From Beaufortia kweichowensis (taxonomy: Eukaryota; Chordata; Actinopteri; Cypriniformes; Gastromyzontidae), in assembly GCA_019155185.1 (NCBI GenBank), contig CM032808.1, positions 434,439 through 498,438 of the forward strand: a stretch of 64,000 nt of DNA. The letters run 5' to 3'. Each line of letters opens with the position of its first letter. Positions within the stretch are counted from its first letter, which is position 1. This document shows positions 60,242 to 64,000 of this stretch, one piece after another. The notes beneath the pieces were generated by a model. That model did no database searches. It was not told the origin of the DNA and worked only from the letters and a program-made list of their open reading frames with translations. The translations under genes and the position numbers were made by a program.

Positions 60242-62725
60242 CCTTTAACCCTGTGGTTTCACATCTCAGCTACACGAAGAACTCAATGGTTCCATATTTT
60301 TATATTAACAAATGTGAACTTTTTCTGATTGTTGTTTGTCGAGGCCGATCAGTGGATGTTTACAAAGCCTCTGTGTTCATATGACAGTTTTGTGTTTTAT
60401 TACCTTTTATAACCCATCAGCAAAGAACATGAGATGGTTGTGTACAGTACAGAAAGCTTGTGATGTACGTCCTGAGTCAAGCTTAGCTTAAATAAGTTTT
60501 ATAACCTTTCATCTCATGACTATCTTTAGATGTTGAGCTTTGAGTATTCAGACCAGCTCCAATGAGATTTTATTAGCCTCCTCTCCGCTGGTTTTCACTG
60601 GTTGAGTCAAACGTTGACGTGTTGGGCCACTAAGAGCAGAGATCAGTGTTAAGTCACAGTACTGGCACTGTTTGTCATCATTTTCTCTTCAGGGCTGAAA
60701 AATCATGTGTTGTCATAATACAGTGCTGACAAAAATTGAGAAGCTGCTGCTGTAATATTATAGCAGTTATACAAGTTTCATGATAAAAATGTTAAACTTG
60801 CTTAAAGTGATGTCGCTTGACCTCCTGCAGCTTGACTCCTTTAGTAGAGGTAACTGTAAAAACAGCGTAAGACAAACCATTATCTGTTTAATTGAAAGCC
60901 ATTCGTACTCGACACTGATCAGCAGTATGAGTGTTCAGCTGCTAAAACACAAACATCTCAAATGAGAAGGAGCTGTTGTGTGATCACTGAAATGTAGATT
61001 TGCAGTTGCCATTCTGTGTGAAACTGAACACCCGTCATCAAAGGCTTATTGTAATGTATGCTTTTTACATAATAATACTAACAGAAACTTTCACAGAATC
61101 TGAATGTTTAATTCATAAGAGTTCAATACAGCACGTTTCAGTGCCTGGATTTCAGTTGTTTCACAGTGATCCATTAGCAGTCTGTGTAGAGGTGCTCTAT
61201 TATTTATAGAGTCAATCGTACGACAGCTCTTTCCTATTTTAGGTTCTTGTTAGTCTGTGTTTTCACAGCAGAACTCTTCAGCTCAGTAATGTTTATACCC
61301 GCCATCACCTGAACGATAAACGATAACAACAGGCTACTCGTGAATCGCTCTTGCTGTACTTGTCATACGCCGATCAATCTGTGCAGTGCTGCACAAAGTC
61401 AGACACAGCTACTCTTAAAAGAGTCTGTGTTTAAATCTAATAGGAATAATATCACTCAGTAATGTGAGGAAGTTGATGAGGTTTCAACAGTCGGGTGAGA
61501 GACATCATGAGTTCCATAAGTTTTCATCTTGCATAAAGAAGTTTTGTACTAGACTGAAACTTCCAACTGCTTTAATTCCAACATGTCGTGAGTGCGGCAG
61601 TATTAAGACCAATTCAAAGATCAAGCAAACAGCCTTCTTCATCTTCACAGCATCTTCGAGAGAACGTCTAATTAAGCCATATCAAAATCAACAGAGAAAA
61701 CATTGTGAAGTGTTTAAACATACTGGCAGTGTATATTGTGCTTTTAAATGAAAAACAATCGTGTATGGATGAGTGATTGTCAGGACTGAATTACAAAGGG
61801 AGGTGAGCATGTTTTCAATGTAAGTATTCATCTGTGTGAAAGAAAAACCGTGTTTAATTTCATCTGGATCTTCACGCCATTTTCCTCTTGCTGTGCCTTT
61901 AACAGCTAATGTTTGTACAGTAGTTATACTAAAATTTTTAAGAATTTATAAATGCCTTTTGTGGAAGAAACTTTGTGATTAAGTACATTTTAAAAAGAGA
62001 AACCCTAGAAACAGATACTCAAGGTCTGTTGAATGATATCATATAGAAGAGCTGTTATATAAAAGATGCGCTCTGCACACTCTCTGCCTTTCGCTTCTTA
62101 CATACATTTAATGTGAAAACTTGAATGTGCTTTCAGCTTCATACATGTTTAAATTAGTTACTCAGTTTCTGTGCAGAAAACACACATTTGGCCTCCTCCT
62201 CTTTCTTCTGTGAAATTAAATGGGTTTACTCAAAGTGACCATGTACTTCACATGTCAGTTCATCTGAGAAATGTACAATATGAAACGTCATGTCAATCAA
62301 GCACAAGTCACCCCCTCAAGAAAAGATCTCAGGTATCAATACAGATGTCTTTATAGCAGCCGTATATACTGTATATTATGATGTGTGGTGAAATAGCTGT
62401 CATTACATGCTGAAAATATATTCTTTAAAGCATAGATTATTACAAAACTGTTGCAAATATTTTTGTGCTACTATTGACTTTGTCTCAACTCAGTTACGTA
62501 CTTTAAATGGGAACGTGATGTAATGGCTTGTTTCTTTAGTGACTTTTGGTTTACTAAAATCTTCTGAAACTGTATTTGTATGCATGTTCCTGATAACATT
62601 ATGTTCAATTCTTTATTGATAATCTAAATCATTTCTCATTGTTCGATATGCTTTGAAAGGTCTGTTCTTATCATGTTCACAGTTTATCAGTTTCTGTGCA
62701 GGAAGATGAATAAAAGGAAAATAAA
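60242..62725 (+). other. stat5b: stat5b 3' UTR (inferred) with polyadenylation signals
   Basis: No other gene is seen for 2.5 kb past the stop. Two AATAAA hexamers at 62,709-62,714 and 62,720-62,725 are the first closely paired consensus signals, so a long 3' UTR is plausible. The end needs transcript data. Confidence 0.45.
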
Positions 62726-62859
62726 GCTTTTGTAAGTATTTTAACAAAATTGATATTAAGAAATGCACTGTATACACTATACAAAAAGTAATTCTAAACA
62801 CTGTACCAAGTCAAACAGCACAAGTGACAGACAGGAAGACGATTAGTTAAAGGTCTGTT

Positions 62860-63480
62860 AAAGGTGACCTATTATGAACCTTTTTATATAATCTAAAAAG
62901 ATATAAAGATATAATCTAAGTGTTAGTGGTCCACAAAATGTGTCTGTGAAGTTTCGGCTCAAAATACATCATTTATTATATCTTGTTCTAAATGTAAATG
63001 CTTCAGGCTCATTAAGTATGTCACGTTTTTGTTGTGTGTGTCCAAGTGAGCTGCTGGTAGAGAGGTGCGCTACGACTACAGCTAATGTTAAAGAGAGTCA
63101 CATGAAGTGAATGTAAAGCACTGTGTCATGTCTCTGAGCCAGTGGACAGTCTCAAAAACAGTGCTAATGTATTCGTTGTGCTGTCTGAGACATAAAGCTG
63201 GTATATTGTGATGCGCATTCCATTCATAAATACAACTAATCTACTGCGTCTTTATCAGCTCAGATAAATGAAGACTTTTGTCTTCAGTCTCGCATCCAAC
63301 AACAAAACGCCTTTAAACATGTTGGTTTACGAGACATTGACATAGATGGGGCCAGAAGCTATGCTTATACATCAGCATCTGTCAGTGGTGGTGCACATCG
63401 GCTGCATTGGTGTGACGTCAGTTAAGACACATATCTGGGTCTGTCTGTAATACTGACTGTTGATGTTTCATGAGGTTTAA
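62860..63480. repeat. Dispersed teleost repeat
   Basis: Opens with AAAGGTGACCTATTATGAAC and continues with GTGTCTGTGAAGTTTCGGCT and CAAAATACATCATTTATTAT, a phrase order very common in cyprinid genomes. No coding capacity is visible. Confidence 0.5.
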
Positions 63481-64000
63481 AAGAAAACGAGTGGACAAAT
63501 TTTTATCACAATAGGTTTGTTGTGTAGACACACTGCTGACACTCATTTACATTCAAACAGCCTATCAAGTTATACTAAATCTACTGTAAAGGCATGTGGC
63601 AGTCTCACATGATGGTAATAGAGATATTACCAGAACAGAGCTATTTCCCAGTTGTTCACATTATTTTGTCCAACCCCTGAATATTTATATCATTTTTCAT
63701 ATTTATATGGTTAGGGTTTGAAGATACAACGTCTCCCCCTGCGACAGACTTTGCCCAGTTTGGTATAGGGAGTACGAGGACAAGGCACTGGCCGACGCAT
63801 GTTTTTGAAGGTGGGGGATCCCTCTTCTGAATCAGGCCTGAGTGTCAGTCCCATCACATCAAATTACTCTATCCACTATTTCACTTTTGTTTTTAAGAAA
63901 TTACATATGAAATTTAAAATCTTTTTTGGTAAAATACTAATCAGAGTTTGTTTAATTATTCTTAAATTGGTCGTATGTCGTCCACGTCTTCAACTGGTTT
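63481..64000. other. No gene recognised
   Basis: AT-rich, with a GC-richer patch at 63,725-63,850 whose frames are short and unrecognised on both strands. Confidence 0.4.

Noticed and set aside
61000..61751. Small frames downstream of stat5b
   Set aside because: They lie in the probable 3' UTR, are low in information and match nothing I know.

Overview
This is vertebrate nuclear DNA. The genes have many short exons with GT-AG introns, the gaps are AT-rich and full of repeats, and the protein matches are to jawed-vertebrate families. The repeats (tRNA-derived SINEs with a 'CCAAAGCGACTTACA' tail, L2/Rex-like LINE tails, hAT and Gypsy remnants, CA/GA tracts) point to a teleost, most likely a cyprinid-type fish. 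No prokaryotic, organellar or viral gene is present. All exon models were made by eye from translated homology and splice signals.

Four protein-coding genes account for all recognisable coding sequence. (1) a1cf, + strand, 3438-9431: RNA-binding APOBEC1 complementation factor with three RRMs and a dsRBD-like end, 11 coding exons, with an apparent one-base frame break near 8969. (2) asah2, - strand, 17581-10885: neutral ceramidase, 20 coding exons, 739 aa, complete, converging on a1cf. (3) sgms1, - strand, 28813-20050: sphingomyelin synthase 1 (SAM domain plus PAP2-like membrane enzyme), 5 coding exons, 390 aa. Upstream exons probably reach 34.0 kb and 37.4 kb, and the 34.0 kb exon would extend the reading frame in phase. 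(4) stat5b, + strand, 41083-60241: STAT5 transcription factor, 18 coding exons, 787 aa, with the phosphorylated tyrosine at 699 and the SH2 arginine at 618. Its probable first non-coding exon and CRE-containing promoter lie near 39.85-40.0 kb, head to head with sgms1.

asah2 and sgms1 are tandem on one strand and act on connected steps of sphingolipid metabolism. Sgms1 converts ceramide to sphingomyelin and Asah2 breaks ceramide down to sphingosine. A1CF-ASAH2-SGMS1 proximity is also known from tetrapods, so this is conserved synteny.

The rest is repeat-driven. It holds a 21-bp minisatellite (0.27-1.0 kb), a 69-bp minisatellite in an sgms1 intron (21.5-23.1 kb) that is flanked by inverted-repeat arms and split by a solo LTR with a perfect 5-bp target duplication, a truncated Gypsy-type element (30.3-31.8 kb), a hAT remnant nested in an older repeat (43.8-45.2 kb), and a 3.4-kb 26-bp minisatellite in a stat5b intron (54.7-58.2 kb). 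The founder of the last array looks like the 3' end of the preceding stat5b exon. I found no undescribed gene system. The most notable signals are the exon-derived array with its duplicated splice donor, the possible Sgms1 N-terminal extension, and the a1cf frame break.
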